This document shows, piece by piece, positions 53,829-61,986 of a stretch of 64,000 bases of DNA. The stretch covers positions 62,001 through 126,000 of the forward strand of contig QBML01000012.1 in NCBI GenBank assembly GCA_003242085.1, given 5' to 3'. A model generated the notes under the pieces. It worked only from the letters and a program-made list of their open reading frames with translations, searched no databases and had not been told where the DNA came from. Numbering within the stretch: position 1 is the first letter of the stretch; each line of letters begins with the position of its first letter. Both the position numbers and the translations under genes were made by a program. Source of the stretch: Pseudanabaena frigida. Lineage in GTDB: Bacteria > Cyanobacteriota > Cyanobacteriia > Pseudanabaenales > Pseudanabaenaceae.

Positions 53829-53972
53829 ATGTCATCGATCGCACTCTCAACCCCAACAACTAAGAAAATCTGGACAGATGCCGAACTAATAGCATTAACA
53901 GATGGAAAATGTTACGAACTTGTTAATGGAGAACTAATTGACAAAAGATATTATTCTAAGCATAGCGCCTAA
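53829..53972 (+). pseudogene. Truncated Uma2 endonuclease gene (5' part only)
   Basis: Starts MSSIALSTPTTKKIWTDAEL, continues with LIALTDGKCYELVNGELI, a clear Uma2 N-terminus, then runs into a different sequence and stops after 47 codons. The full family length is near 190 aa, and the catalytic part is missing. This is a remnant left by deletion. Confidence 0.7.
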
Positions 53973-54004
53973 AACACACTCAATTATTTAGAGGGAATCA
54001 GATT

Positions 54005-54271
54005 ATGGGAATGCCTTGTGAAGTTAATAGTATTCTCAAGTTAAAGCCATCTCAGGGATATCCCGCACAACTTGAGAAGGGCAAACGATATCAAGCTCGC
54101 AAAGAAGGCTATCGAATTATTCCGATAGATGTGCCAATTCCATTAGTCGATAATAATTGGTTTGCTCATGCCGATATTAAAATTTGCCGACTAGTTTGGG
54201 AAGATGGTGTGACTACATTAGATTTTGAAGTTGATAGAATTTATCAAACCCCATTTTTAACGAAAGAATAG
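54005..54271 (+). CDS. DUF2584 family protein
   Basis: An 88-aa protein with MGMPCEVNSILKLKPSQGYP, EGYRIIPIDVPIPLVDNNWF and AHADIKICRLVWEDGVTTLD, diagnostic of DUF2584, a cyanobacterial family of unknown function. It is probably soluble, mostly beta. It lies between the Uma2 remnant and lysS; the 210-base gap before lysS (54272-54481) has two HIP1 sites and a likely promoter but no gene. Confidence 0.85.
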   Translation: MGMPCEVNSILKLKPSQGYPAQLEKGKRYQARKEGYRIIPIDVPIPLVDNNWFAHADIKICRLVWEDGVTTLDFEVDRIYQTPFLTKE

Positions 54272-54481
54272 AGCGATCGCCTCAACACAGAGTCATTGCG
54301 ATCGCGTAATTTCAACAGGCTAAGTTTTTTGAAATTTAAATCGCCTATTTTACAAGCGGCTGTAAGGATAATGTAATCCAACTTAACATTGCTGTTAGAC
54401 TAGTTATTGTGCGAAATTGTGTAACCCCACAACTTCATGCACCAAACCTAACACTTGAAAGACTTTCGGATATTTACCACT

Positions 54482-56077
54482 ATGTTTTGGGCGGATAAAA
54501 TTGCAGCAGATGCAAGCGGCGATCGCATTATTGTTAACGATTCCAAAACCCCTTCTGGGCGAGTGCATGTAGGCTCATTGCGGGGTGTAGTAATTCACGA
54601 TGCCATTTATCGCGCCCTCAAACACGCAGGCAAACCCGTCACCTTTACCTACGGCGTTGATGACTACGACGCTCTCGACACCGTCCCCCATTATCTAGAC
54701 CAAGAAAAATTTGCCCCCTACTTAGGCTATCCTCTCTGCAATGTTCCTTCACCTGAAGCTACTGCCCCCGACTACGCCAAGTACTTCATGGGCGAGTTTC
54801 TAGAAGTATTTGAGCATTTAGGCGTGCGTCCAGAAATTTATTACCTACGCGACCTCTATCGTTCGGGCAAAATGAATCAATATATTGATTTGTTCTTGAA
54901 CAATGCTCACCTCGTGCGCGAAGCTTACAAAGAAGTCAGCAAAGCCGATCGCCCCGATAATTGGTATCCTTTCCAGACCATTTGTGAAAACTGTGGCAAA
55001 ATTGCTACTACTGTTGTGACCGACTACAAAGATGGTAAGGTCTTCTACACTTGTAAGCCAAATGCAATGGAGTATGTCAAAGGTTGTGGGCATACAGGCT
55101 GGGTGTCACCCTTTGATGGAAATGGCAAATTACCTTGGAAAGTAGAATGGGTAGCAAAATGGGAAGTCGTGGGCGTATCAATTGAACTTGCTGGTAAGGA
55201 TCACTCGCAAAAGGGTGGTTCTCGCGATGTCGCCAACTCTATTTGTCGCAAAGTTCTCAAGAAAAATCCACCAACCCATGCACCTTACGAGTTTATTTTG
55301 GTAAATGGAACTAAGATGAGTTCCTCTAAGGGTGTTGGTTCTAGCGCTAAGGAAATCGCCGATCTTTTGCCGCCTGAATTACTACGATTCCTAATCCTGA
55401 GAACTCAACCTCGCAGCGTGATCAACTTCATGCCCAACTATGAGACAGTGACGCGCCTCTTCCGCGATTACGATACTTTGATTGACAAATATCAGTCAGA
55501 CACAGTTAAAGATGAAAAAGCTCAAGAAGAACTAGTTCCTCTGATCTACTCACAATTGAATACTGACGAGAAAGTAGAAGGTTATCAAGCCTTTGACTTT
55601 AGTACTCTGATTTCACTTCTACAAATTCCACACCTCGATCTCGAAGCTGAGATTGCCGCAAGGAGCACAAACCCCTTAAGCGATCGCGATTGGGCAGTAG
55701 TCCGCGATCGCATCAGAGTTGGCAAAAAATGGTTACAGGACTACGCTGATGAAGAAGAAAAGCTGGTTCTTTATCTTGACTCAATGCCCGAAAAGGTCAA
55801 TACCCTCACACCCGAGCAGGTAAATTATCTTGAAGCATTAGTAACCAATCTCGAAGCTGATATTAATTGGGAAGGTGAGGAACTGCAAACATTACTGTTT
55901 AGCACATCTAAGCAAATCGAAATCTCCCAGAAGAGTGCTTTTGCAGCAGTTTATTTCACGTTCTTGAATAAGGAGCGGGGTCCAAAGGCCGGTAGTTTAT
56001 TGTCTTGTTTGGAGAAAGATTTTGTGATTCAGCGCATTAAAGATGCGATCGCCTTAAATCTTACGCCTACTGTGTAA
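54482..56077 (+). CDS. lysS: Lysyl-tRNA synthetase, class I
   Basis: This is the class I (archaeal/spirochaete-type) enzyme that charges tRNA-Lys, not the class II form of most bacteria. The 531-aa protein starts MFWADKIAADASGDRIIVND (ATG 54482 is preferred over TTG 54455), then SKTPSGRVHVGSLRGVVIHD with the HIGH-like site, GVDDYDALD, a zinc-type CENCGK and KGCGH region, and the KMSSSKG loop in NGTKMSSSKGVGSS. All catalytic motifs are present, so it is functional. The hairpin at 56082 ends its transcript. Confidence 0.95.
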   Translation: MFWADKIAADASGDRIIVNDSKTPSGRVHVGSLRGVVIHDAIYRALKHAGKPVTFTYGVDDYDALDTVPHYLDQEKFAPYLGYPLCNVPSPEATAPDYAKYFMGEFLEVFEHLGVRPEIYYLRDLYRSGKMNQYIDLFLNNAHLVREAYKEVSKADRPDNWYPFQTICENCGKIATTVVTDYKDGKVFYTCKPNAMEYVKGCGHTGWVSPFDGNGKLPWKVEWVAKWEVVGVSIELAGKDHSQKGGSRDVANSICRKVLKKNPPTHAPYEFILVNGTKMSSSKGVGSSAKEIADLLPPELLRFLILRTQPRSVINFMPNYETVTRLFRDYDTLIDKYQSDTVKDEKAQEELVPLIYSQLNTDEKVEGYQAFDFSTLISLLQIPHLDLEAEIAARSTNPLSDRDWAVVRDRIRVGKKWLQDYADEEEKLVLYLDSMPEKVNTLTPEQVNYLEALVTNLEADINWEGEELQTLLFSTSKQIEISQKSAFAAVYFTFLNKERGPKAGSLLSCLEKDFVIQRIKDAIALNLTPTV

Positions 56078-56081
56078 AAGT

Positions 56082-56128
56082 ATAAAAGCACAAGAGGTGG
56101 CGCAATGCGCCACCTCTTGTGCTTTTAT
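56082..56128. terminator. Bidirectional terminator between lysS and a sensor kinase
   Basis: A perfect 22-bp stem, 56082-56103 with 56107-56128, around AAT. It starts five bases after lysS and its right arm overlaps the kinase stop codon on the other strand (56125-56127). Apex GC-AAT-GC. Confidence 0.7.
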
Positions 56129-57918
56129 TTATTCACTTTAATTAAAAAATAAAATGTTGCTCCTTGGGTAACTGTATCAGCTTGCCAATTTAGAGGAGGG
56201 TCACCGCCAACATACCCAAAGCTCTCAACCCAAATTCTCCCTTCCATTAGTTCGACTAGTCGTTTACTAATTGCTAAGCCTAAGCCAGTACCACCATATT
56301 TCCGACTAGTCGAAGCATCAGCTTGAGTGAATGGTTTGAATAACTGCGCTATGAGATCGCCTTGAATGCCAATACCAGTATCAGTAACTGCAAATTTGAG
56401 TTCGTACTTGTCATCTTCTCTTAATTGGTTCCCGCTAACTGAGATTAGGACATCTCCCTGTGGTGTAAATTTAAGCGCATTACCAACCAGATTTATAAGC
56501 ACTTGACGTAACCGAGAGCTGTCACCAATGAGCTTTAAAGGCACATCGGGATCAATCAAGCATTGTAAATTGATTTGCTTATCTCTAGCTTGGCTATTCA
56601 TCAAGCTGCAAACCGAACCCAAGACATCTCCTAAAATAAATTCCCTCTTTTCTATTTTTAACATTCCCGATTCAATTTTAGAAAAATCAAGAATATCGTT
56701 GATCACTGCCAAAAGGACATCACCACTATCGATAATAGTTTGGACAAATTCATGTTGGTCTTCTGTAAGTTCAGTTGTCGCAAGTAACTGCGCCATGACT
56801 AAAACTCCATTCATTGGCGTACGAATTTCATGACTCATGTTGGCTAGAAATTCACTTTTAGCTCTAGTTGCTGATTCTGCGTCTTCCTTAGCTTTCGCCA
56901 ATGCAATTTCCGAAAGTTTACGTTCTGTGATATCCCGTGAAATTTGAATAACTGTATCTTCAGATAAAGGCGAAATATTTGAACCAAACCATATTTCTCT
57001 ACCATCAATTTCTAGACTATAGTCACAACTCACGATTTGCCTAGTCAATAAGGCTTTTTGAATTGTTTGTAAAATAATACTCGCTGCCTGCTCTGGCAGT
57101 TCTTCATAAATTGGCTTACTCAGAACTTCTTCACGAGTTCCCTTTAAATTCACATTCTTAGTGGTCGCAATCTTTAGACAACGTCCCTCTGAATTACGAA
57201 TTAAGACCACATCGGTTAGCGCCCTAAACATGATACTCAGTTCAGTATAGGCATCTTTAAGTTGAGCTTTACTCTCTCGCAGGTCAGTTTCCGTCTTTAT
57301 GCGATCGCTAATATCTAGAGAGATCCCAGCCATTGCATAAATTTCACCTTGGAGGTTACTAAGAGGGAACTTAGTTGCAAAGAAGGTATGGATTCCATCG
57401 AAAAACTCTAGACTCTCTTCGATATGGATAGTAGATTTTTGGGAAATTGCTCGATGGTCGTTTGCCCGAAAATTCTCGGCAACTGCGAAAGGGAGGAAGT
57501 CATAATCAGTTTTACCTAAAATTTTTTCCTGAGTGATATCCAAGACTCGTTCAAATTCTCTATTAATAGAGATGTATTTGCCTTCTAGATCTTTGATATA
57601 GATAACAGCTGGCGCATTATCAAGCAAAGTCTGCAATCTTGACTCATTTTCTCTGAGAGTGAGTTCAATTTCTTGGCGAGTAATCCATCGAAAGATTGAC
57701 AAGCCAGTTCCTGCTGAAACAATTAATATCAGACCACATAATAGAACTATAAAATTAATGTTTGTTTGAATCTCGGCTGCTAACTGACTACTACAATAAG
57801 AAAAATAGACTATGAGTCCCACTAGCCCAACAACTTGCACCAAGAAAGGAATGAGTAACATCCAGTGAAAGGATGTACTATTCATTAAAAACCGTTTATT
57901 GAGGCCATGAGAAGACAT
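56125..57918 (-). CDS. PAS-domain sensor histidine kinase
   Basis: A 597-aa kinase: two membrane helices near residues 15-80, a PAS domain (LQTLLDNAPAVIYIKDLEGK), a second PAS-like domain (FRALTDVVLIRNSEGRCLKI), a HisKA helix with ANMSHEIRTPMNGVLVMAQL, and an ATPase domain with NLVGNALKFTPQG, DTGIGI and GTGLGLAISKRLVELMEG. There is no receiver or Hpt domain, so it needs a separate response regulator, which is not adjacent. The signal could be redox, light or a small molecule; PAS residues do not decide this. Confidence 0.92.
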   Translation of the reverse strand: MSSHGLNKRFLMNSTSFHWMLLIPFLVQVVGLVGLIVYFSYCSSQLAAEIQTNINFIVLLCGLILIVSAGTGLSIFRWITRQEIELTLRENESRLQTLLDNAPAVIYIKDLEGKYISINREFERVLDITQEKILGKTDYDFLPFAVAENFRANDHRAISQKSTIHIEESLEFFDGIHTFFATKFPLSNLQGEIYAMAGISLDISDRIKTETDLRESKAQLKDAYTELSIMFRALTDVVLIRNSEGRCLKIATTKNVNLKGTREEVLSKPIYEELPEQAASIILQTIQKALLTRQIVSCDYSLEIDGREIWFGSNISPLSEDTVIQISRDITERKLSEIALAKAKEDAESATRAKSEFLANMSHEIRTPMNGVLVMAQLLATTELTEDQHEFVQTIIDSGDVLLAVINDILDFSKIESGMLKIEKREFILGDVLGSVCSLMNSQARDKQINLQCLIDPDVPLKLIGDSSRLRQVLINLVGNALKFTPQGDVLISVSGNQLREDDKYELKFAVTDTGIGIQGDLIAQLFKPFTQADASTSRKYGGTGLGLAISKRLVELMEGRIWVESFGYVGGDPPLNWQADTVTQGATFYFLIKVNK

Positions 57919-58046
57919 TGATATATCGCCAGTGCAACAAAACCTTAGACTTAAAAAGAATTTTTCTCATCTTACCTTGATGTCATGTTAATCGCTAATA
58001 AAAAATTGTAAAACAGAATTTTATCTAGGCTCTTCCTTCAATCTAT

Positions 58047-58670
58047 TTATGCTGGACGAACAAACCATAAACTTCGCTTACCATCATGGGAAATGCAATC
58101 AAGAATCATATTCTTGATCCTAATTGGCAATCGTCCATTTTTTCGAGCGCGTCGTAAACTACTTGGTGAACATTCCAAAATTTTAGCGATTTCAATAGTT
58201 GTCCATAGTCTAGTAAATAAATCGTCTGGGAATGAGGACATACTCTGAGCTAGTTCTTTCCATGTTTGAACATAAGCTTCAGTTGCCTCAGTATGCTGGA
58301 TTACTGTTTCACTGTCATTGCTATGCTCAATTTCTACTAGAGCAGGAGGACGTGGATCTAACTCACCGTAAATATCAGTGTCAATATAGACTTGGACATT
58401 AAAAATATCATCCCAACTTTTAAGAAAGTCAGCATCATTTTCTACTTCTAAATTGCCTGGATAGTTTGTTAAAGCTTGATTTTTTAACGATGAATAATCT
58501 ATACCTTCTTTGGTAGTAGAAATTAGATGTCTTAGAGCATCCACTATCTCTTTTTTATTGAGATGATATTGGTAGAGATTAATAATCTCTCGGATAATTA
58601 ACGCAAGCTCATTTGGTACGGCTAGCGTTTCCGTATCTGATTGCTGTTTTGATAGCGAGGGATCGACCAC
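58047..58670 (-). CDS. Hypothetical protein with C-terminal helix-turn-helix-like region
   Basis: A 207-aa protein starting with GTG at 58670 (no good ATG nearby). The C-terminal 60 residues (FTRLWTTIEIAKILECSPSS, LRRARKNGRLPIRI) resemble a small winged-helix or MerR-like DNA-binding head, and the final stretch ends KRSLWFVRPA. The rest is acidic and unrecognised. It could be a regulator of its neighbours. The gaps on both sides (57919-58046, 58671-58801) hold no feature I can name. Confidence 0.5.
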   Translation of the reverse strand: MVDPSLSKQQSDTETLAVPNELALIIREIINLYQYHLNKKEIVDALRHLISTTKEGIDYSSLKNQALTNYPGNLEVENDADFLKSWDDIFNVQVYIDTDIYGELDPRPPALVEIEHSNDSETVIQHTEATEAYVQTWKELAQSMSSFPDDLFTRLWTTIEIAKILECSPSSLRRARKNGRLPIRIKNMILDCISHDGKRSLWFVRPA

Positions 58671-58801
58671 AGGAAAAACCCAAGTAAAATTGCTGTGGAA
58701 TTATGCAAGATTTCGAACAAATCCGTAATTTTAAAAGTATAACCTTAGTCTCTATGGAGACAACAACTATTAATCAGATTTGGAGATAAGCCAAAGTACG
58801 T

Positions 58802-59752
58802 ATGTTTACATCTAACTTTTCGAGCGCCTCAACATCCATTAATAAATTTCCGATAATCTATTCCGAAAGTTTTCTGGAACACGATACTGGCATTTATCAT
58901 CCTGAAAAATCTGGTCGATTAACCGCAATCGTTAATACATTAAAAAACTCATCGATCGCCCCATATTTAGTTTGGCAAGAACCAACTGTTAGACAAAACA
59001 TCCTACAAGAAGTGCGCCGCTTTCATAGTTCAGAATATATCGCTGCTTTGCAAGATCTCACTGAGCAAGGTGGTGGTTATATTGATGGTGACACGATCGC
59101 CTCACAACGGACTTATGATGTTGCACTTTTAGCAGTAAGTGCTTGGCTCGATGGTGTCGATCTTGTTTTAGAGTCTGGTCGCCCTGCTTTTGTGCTGGCA
59201 CGTCCCCCCGGTCATCATGCGCGCGCTAACTCAGGGATGGGATTCTGTATTTTTGGGAATGCTGCGATCGCGGCGATGTCTGCTTGCGATCGCCTAAATC
59301 TCGATCGTGTCGCTATTCTTGATTGGGATGTGCATCATGGTAATGGGACGCAGGACGCGGTTTGGGATCGCCCAGACATTGCTTATGTCTCTACGCATCA
59401 AGCACCGTTTTATCCGATGACAGGTCGCAAGGATGAAACGGGTTCATATAACAATATTTTGAATATACCGATGCGAGCAAATTCGGCAATCGCCGAATAT
59501 TTACCTGTATTTGAGAATCGGATCGTACCGTTTTTGCGAAATTTCAATCCCGATCTATTAGTTGTCAGCGCAGGATTTGATGCAAATGCTGACGATCCTT
59601 TAGCAAGTATTTTGCTAAAACCAGAGGATTTCGGTACGTTTACGAAACTCTGCCTAGAGGTAACTCCTAAGATTTTATTTGGCTTAGAAGGTGGATATGA
59701 CTTTAATAGTTTGTCGCGATCGGTAATTAGTGTCATCGAACAATGCTTATAA
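58802..59752 (+). CDS. HDAC-family (arginase-fold) deacetylase
   Basis: A 316-aa protein of the histone deacetylase / acetoin-utilisation superfamily. Zinc and catalytic residues are present: ARPPGHHARANSGMGFC (His pair), LDWDVHHGNGTQDA (Asp, His), VVSAGFDANADDPLA (Asp) and the LEGGYD segment near the end. Substrate could be acetyl-lysine or acetylated polyamines; family members in bacteria do both. The N-terminus (MFTSNFSSASTSIN) is variable. Its stop codon lies inside a perfect 24-bp hairpin. Confidence 0.92.
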   Translation: MFTSNFSSASTSINKFPIIYSESFLEHDTGIYHPEKSGRLTAIVNTLKNSSIAPYLVWQEPTVRQNILQEVRRFHSSEYIAALQDLTEQGGGYIDGDTIASQRTYDVALLAVSAWLDGVDLVLESGRPAFVLARPPGHHARANSGMGFCIFGNAAIAAMSACDRLNLDRVAILDWDVHHGNGTQDAVWDRPDIAYVSTHQAPFYPMTGRKDETGSYNNILNIPMRANSAIAEYLPVFENRIVPFLRNFNPDLLVVSAGFDANADDPLASILLKPEDFGTFTKLCLEVTPKILFGLEGGYDFNSLSRSVISVIEQCL

Positions 59753-59795
59753 CAATAAAGAGAGCCGCAAAGCGGCTCTCTTTATTGTTATAAGC
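59745..59795. terminator. Perfect 24-bp hairpin at the deacetylase stop
   Basis: Arms 59745-59768 and 59772-59795 are exact complements around AAA. The last codon and TAA stop of the deacetylase gene (59747-59752) are within the left arm. It separates convergent genes and has the GC-AAA-GC apex. Confidence 0.7.
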
Positions 59796-59820
59796 AAAAG
59801 ACATTTTGTGCCTTTTGTTT

Positions 59821-60048
59821 TTAACCTTCTTTGTTGATGAAGGGCAACAAAGCAACTACACGAGCTTGTTTAATTGCTGTCGTCAATGCACGCTGTTGCT
59901 TTGCAGTTAAACCTGTAATGCGGCGGGGCAAAATCTTGCCGCGCTCAGTGATGTATTTACGCAGTAATTCGACGTCTTTATAGTCGATTTTGGCAGCAGG
60001 CGCGATCGGGGAGAGGCGCTTACGGTAAAAAGAGGAGTTCATTGCCAT
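59821..60048 (-). CDS. rpsR: 30S ribosomal protein S18
   Basis: A 75-aa ribosomal protein: [60 protein letters not shown] and [10 protein letters not shown], an exact fit to cyanobacterial S18, which binds the 30S platform near S6. It follows rpmG by 37 bases on the same strand, the usual cyanobacterial order, so the pair is cotranscribed. Nothing unusual is visible. Confidence 0.97.
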   Translation of the reverse strand: MAMNSSFYRKRLSPIAPAAKIDYKDVELLRKYITERGKILPRRITGLTAKQQRALTTAIKQARVVALLPFINKEG

Positions 60049-60085
60049 GATGGGATTATGCGGTTTTAGTTATGGGATTAACGGA

Positions 60086-60280
60086 CTATTTGATTTCTTT
60101 GTGAACGGTGTGAGAGTTGCAATGAGGACAGAACTTTTTGAGTTCTAATCTTGCAGTGGTATTACGACGATTTTTCATGGTCGTATAACGAGACACTCCA
60201 GGAGATCGCTTATTGGCATTGGTGCGACATTCGGTGCACTCTAGCGTAATAACGAGACGGACACCTTTGTTTTTAGCCAT
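60086..60280 (-). CDS. rpmG: 50S ribosomal protein L33
   Basis: A 64-aa ribosomal protein with [14 protein letters not shown] (first Cys pair), [19 protein letters not shown] and [14 protein letters not shown] (second Cys pair), the zinc-binding C+ form of L33. It is the first gene of the rpmG-rpsR unit. The C+ form matters because zinc-free paralogues exist in many bacteria under zinc stress; here both CxxC motifs are intact. Confidence 0.96.
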   Translation of the reverse strand: MAKNKGVRLVITLECTECRTNANKRSPGVSRYTTMKNRRNTTARLELKKFCPHCNSHTVHKEIK

Positions 60281-60352
60281 TTTTTTAGTTGTGAGATTAC
60301 TTAAAAGTGCGATCTACAAGTATTACATAAAACTAGCCTATAAATTTACCAA

Positions 60353-60407
60353 ATAAACTCAAAAAGTAAAGGCGGCACTTCGCGCCGCCTTTACTTTTTG
60401 AGTTTAT
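60353..60407. terminator. 26-bp hairpin between rpmG and the DUF3326 gene
   Basis: Arms 60353-60378 and 60382-60407 pair with a single mismatch (A.C) around TTC. It overlaps the DUF3326 stop codon (60404-60406) on the minus strand and lies upstream of rpmG, so it should insulate the ribosomal genes. Confidence 0.6.
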
Positions 60408-61435
60408 CTTAAGCTGTGTGGGTTAACTCCTGCTTTTAGAGCCGTAAGTACCCCGATCGCTTCCCAATAATTCTTCACCTGAATCCCTCTTAATCCCAAC
60501 ATTTCAGGCGTAACATTTAGCGCAGTTTGATTTTCTCTAACAAAAATAGTCTGCACATGAGGAAGTGGATTTAGTGCTAGTAAACCTGCACCACCGCAGG
60601 CGCTGTAAGGTGTAACGATCGCACTAATATCATCAGCCGTAATATCATCTGACTTAAGTAAATCGCGATTTGCAATAATTTTTGGAGCGCGACTTAGACC
60701 TACTAAAACGCAAGGCAAAAATGTATAGCCTAATTCCTCTGCCGCCGCACGGGGCGACACACTCGGATCGAGGGGTAATGGTTGCAAGGCCGGAGCATGG
60801 GCACAGGGTATCGCAAATTCCCGCACGATCGCATGACTAATTACAGCTTCGGCTCCTGCGAGAGCATCAACGCCTTTACCTTGACGATAGTTTTGTAATG
60901 ACTCACTATCAGGATCGTCGGGAAATCTTGCCACGACTGCGATCGCTTCAACCTTAGAGACTTTAATCAATTTCTCGGCAGCTCTGAGTAAACTATCGAG
61001 ATTTGCAATCGTTCCCCATGTCGCACCCGAATCTCCCGATCGCAGTTCCACTCCCAGATCGAGATCGGTAACTAATACATCGGTAATGTTTAAACCTAAT
61101 GTTGCTTGTGCTGCTGATATTGCTTGACGGTGGCGTAATTCTAAATCTGGTTCCATGCCGCGATCGAGAATCACACCAATCCGATTCGATCTCACAGGAC
61201 GCAATCCCCAATCCCCCTTTGCCATGCGATCGATCGCATAACCCTCTGTATATAAAACATTTGGCATCGACCAATATAAACTCGCGCCGTTTAAGACATT
61301 GGGATGCGTAATTAAGTTATCAGCAACTGATGCGATCGCTCTCGCCACTGGCAATGCATCCCCCGCATAACCACCAATTGCAGCATTAATACCCGTCGGC
61401 ACTAGTAGTAAGACATTAAAAGATTGTAGCTGCAT
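60404..61435 (-). CDS. DUF3326 family protein
   Basis: A 343-aa protein conserved in cyanobacteria: LLLVPTGINAAIGGYAGDAL, VIAV-like strand AIAVVARFPDDPDSESLQNY, RQGKGVDALAGAEAVISHAI, IPCAHAPALQPLPLDPSVSP and IVTPYSACGGAGLLALNPLP. It looks like a soluble alpha/beta enzyme with conserved Cys, His and Asp in the loops, but no reaction is known. It ends the visible group before the YefM-YoeB pair, five bases away, on the same strand. Confidence 0.8.
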   Translation of the reverse strand: MQLQSFNVLLLVPTGINAAIGGYAGDALPVARAIASVADNLITHPNVLNGASLYWSMPNVLYTEGYAIDRMAKGDWGLRPVRSNRIGVILDRGMEPDLELRHRQAISAAQATLGLNITDVLVTDLDLGVELRSGDSGATWGTIANLDSLLRAAEKLIKVSKVEAIAVVARFPDDPDSESLQNYRQGKGVDALAGAEAVISHAIVREFAIPCAHAPALQPLPLDPSVSPRAAAEELGYTFLPCVLVGLSRAPKIIANRDLLKSDDITADDISAIVTPYSACGGAGLLALNPLPHVQTIFVRENQTALNVTPEMLGLRGIQVKNYWEAIGVLTALKAGVNPHSLR

Positions 61436-61440
61436 GAAAT

Positions 61441-61695
61441 TCAGTAATGATAACGAAGTTGAGCAACTAGCAAAGAATCGGCTTCAGCTTTGTAAATAAT
61501 GCGATGCTCGTCAGTAATACGTCTTGACCAATATCCCGAAAACCCATGTTTTAAAGCTTCAGGTTTACCAATACCTTCATAAGGAGTGCGTTGAATTTCC
61601 TTGATTAGTGTATTAATGCGTTTAAGGATTTTTGGATCGGTACGTTGCCAGTAAAGATAGTCTTCCCATGCATCATCAGAGAAAGTTATAGTCAT
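61441..61695 (-). CDS. yoeB: YoeB/Txe family toxin
   Basis: An 84-aa RelE-fold ribosome-dependent mRNA interferase: TFSDDAWEDYLYWQRTDPKI, INTLIKEIQRTPYEGIGKPE, ALKHGFSGYWSRRITDEHRI and LRYHY, with the Glu, Arg and terminal His-Tyr of YoeB. It overlaps the antitoxin gene by four bases. All catalytic residues are present, so the toxin should be active. Confidence 0.94.
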   Translation of the reverse strand: MTITFSDDAWEDYLYWQRTDPKILKRINTLIKEIQRTPYEGIGKPEALKHGFSGYWSRRITDEHRIIYKAEADSLLVAQLRYHY

Positions 61696-61943
61696 TCGAC
61701 AAGTTCTCTCTCCTTGCCCTTCCCAGATTCTAGATCGGCGATCGCCCTAATTAACCTCTGAGCATTCTTTGGGCTACGCAACAAATAAGCTGTTTCAGCA
61801 AGAGCTTCGTAGTCCTCAAGTGACATAATCACCACCGAATTTTGATTTTGGCGGGTCACAATTACAGGATCGTGATCATCACAAACCTTTTCTAATGTTT
61901 TCGCTAGATTGTTTCGAACATAGGTGTAAGTAACTGCATTCAT
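61692..61943 (-). CDS. yefM: YefM/Phd family antitoxin
   Basis: An 83-aa antitoxin with the Phd/YefM fold: VTYTYVRNNLAKTLEKVCDD, DPVIVTRQNQNSVVIMSLED and YEALAETAYLLRSPKNAQRL, followed by an acidic tail that wraps the toxin. It would bind its own promoter; the segment upstream contains TGTACA at 61978-61983. Together with YoeB it forms a complete, probably functional module next to DUF3326 and the LivG-type ATPase gene. Confidence 0.94.
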   Translation of the reverse strand: MNAVTYTYVRNNLAKTLEKVCDDHDPVIVTRQNQNSVVIMSLEDYEALAETAYLLRSPKNAQRLIRAIADLESGKGKERELVE

Positions 61944-61977
61944 AACTAGTCACCTTGTGATTACATCTACATTACAT

Positions 61978-61983
61978 TGTACA
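61978..61983. promoter_or_regulatory. Candidate YefM operator core
   Basis: TGTACA lies 35 bases upstream of the yefM start. The same hexamer forms the core of the operator described for YefM-YoeB in E. coli. One copy only is seen here, next to TGTAATGTAGATGTAAT, which has weaker half sites. Confidence 0.4.
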
Positions 61984-61986
61984 TAT

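Noticed and set aside
57919-58046. tRNA or small RNA gene in intergenic gaps
   Set aside because: No cloverleaf or T-loop GTTCRA-type sequence was found here or in the other gaps longer than 100 bases.
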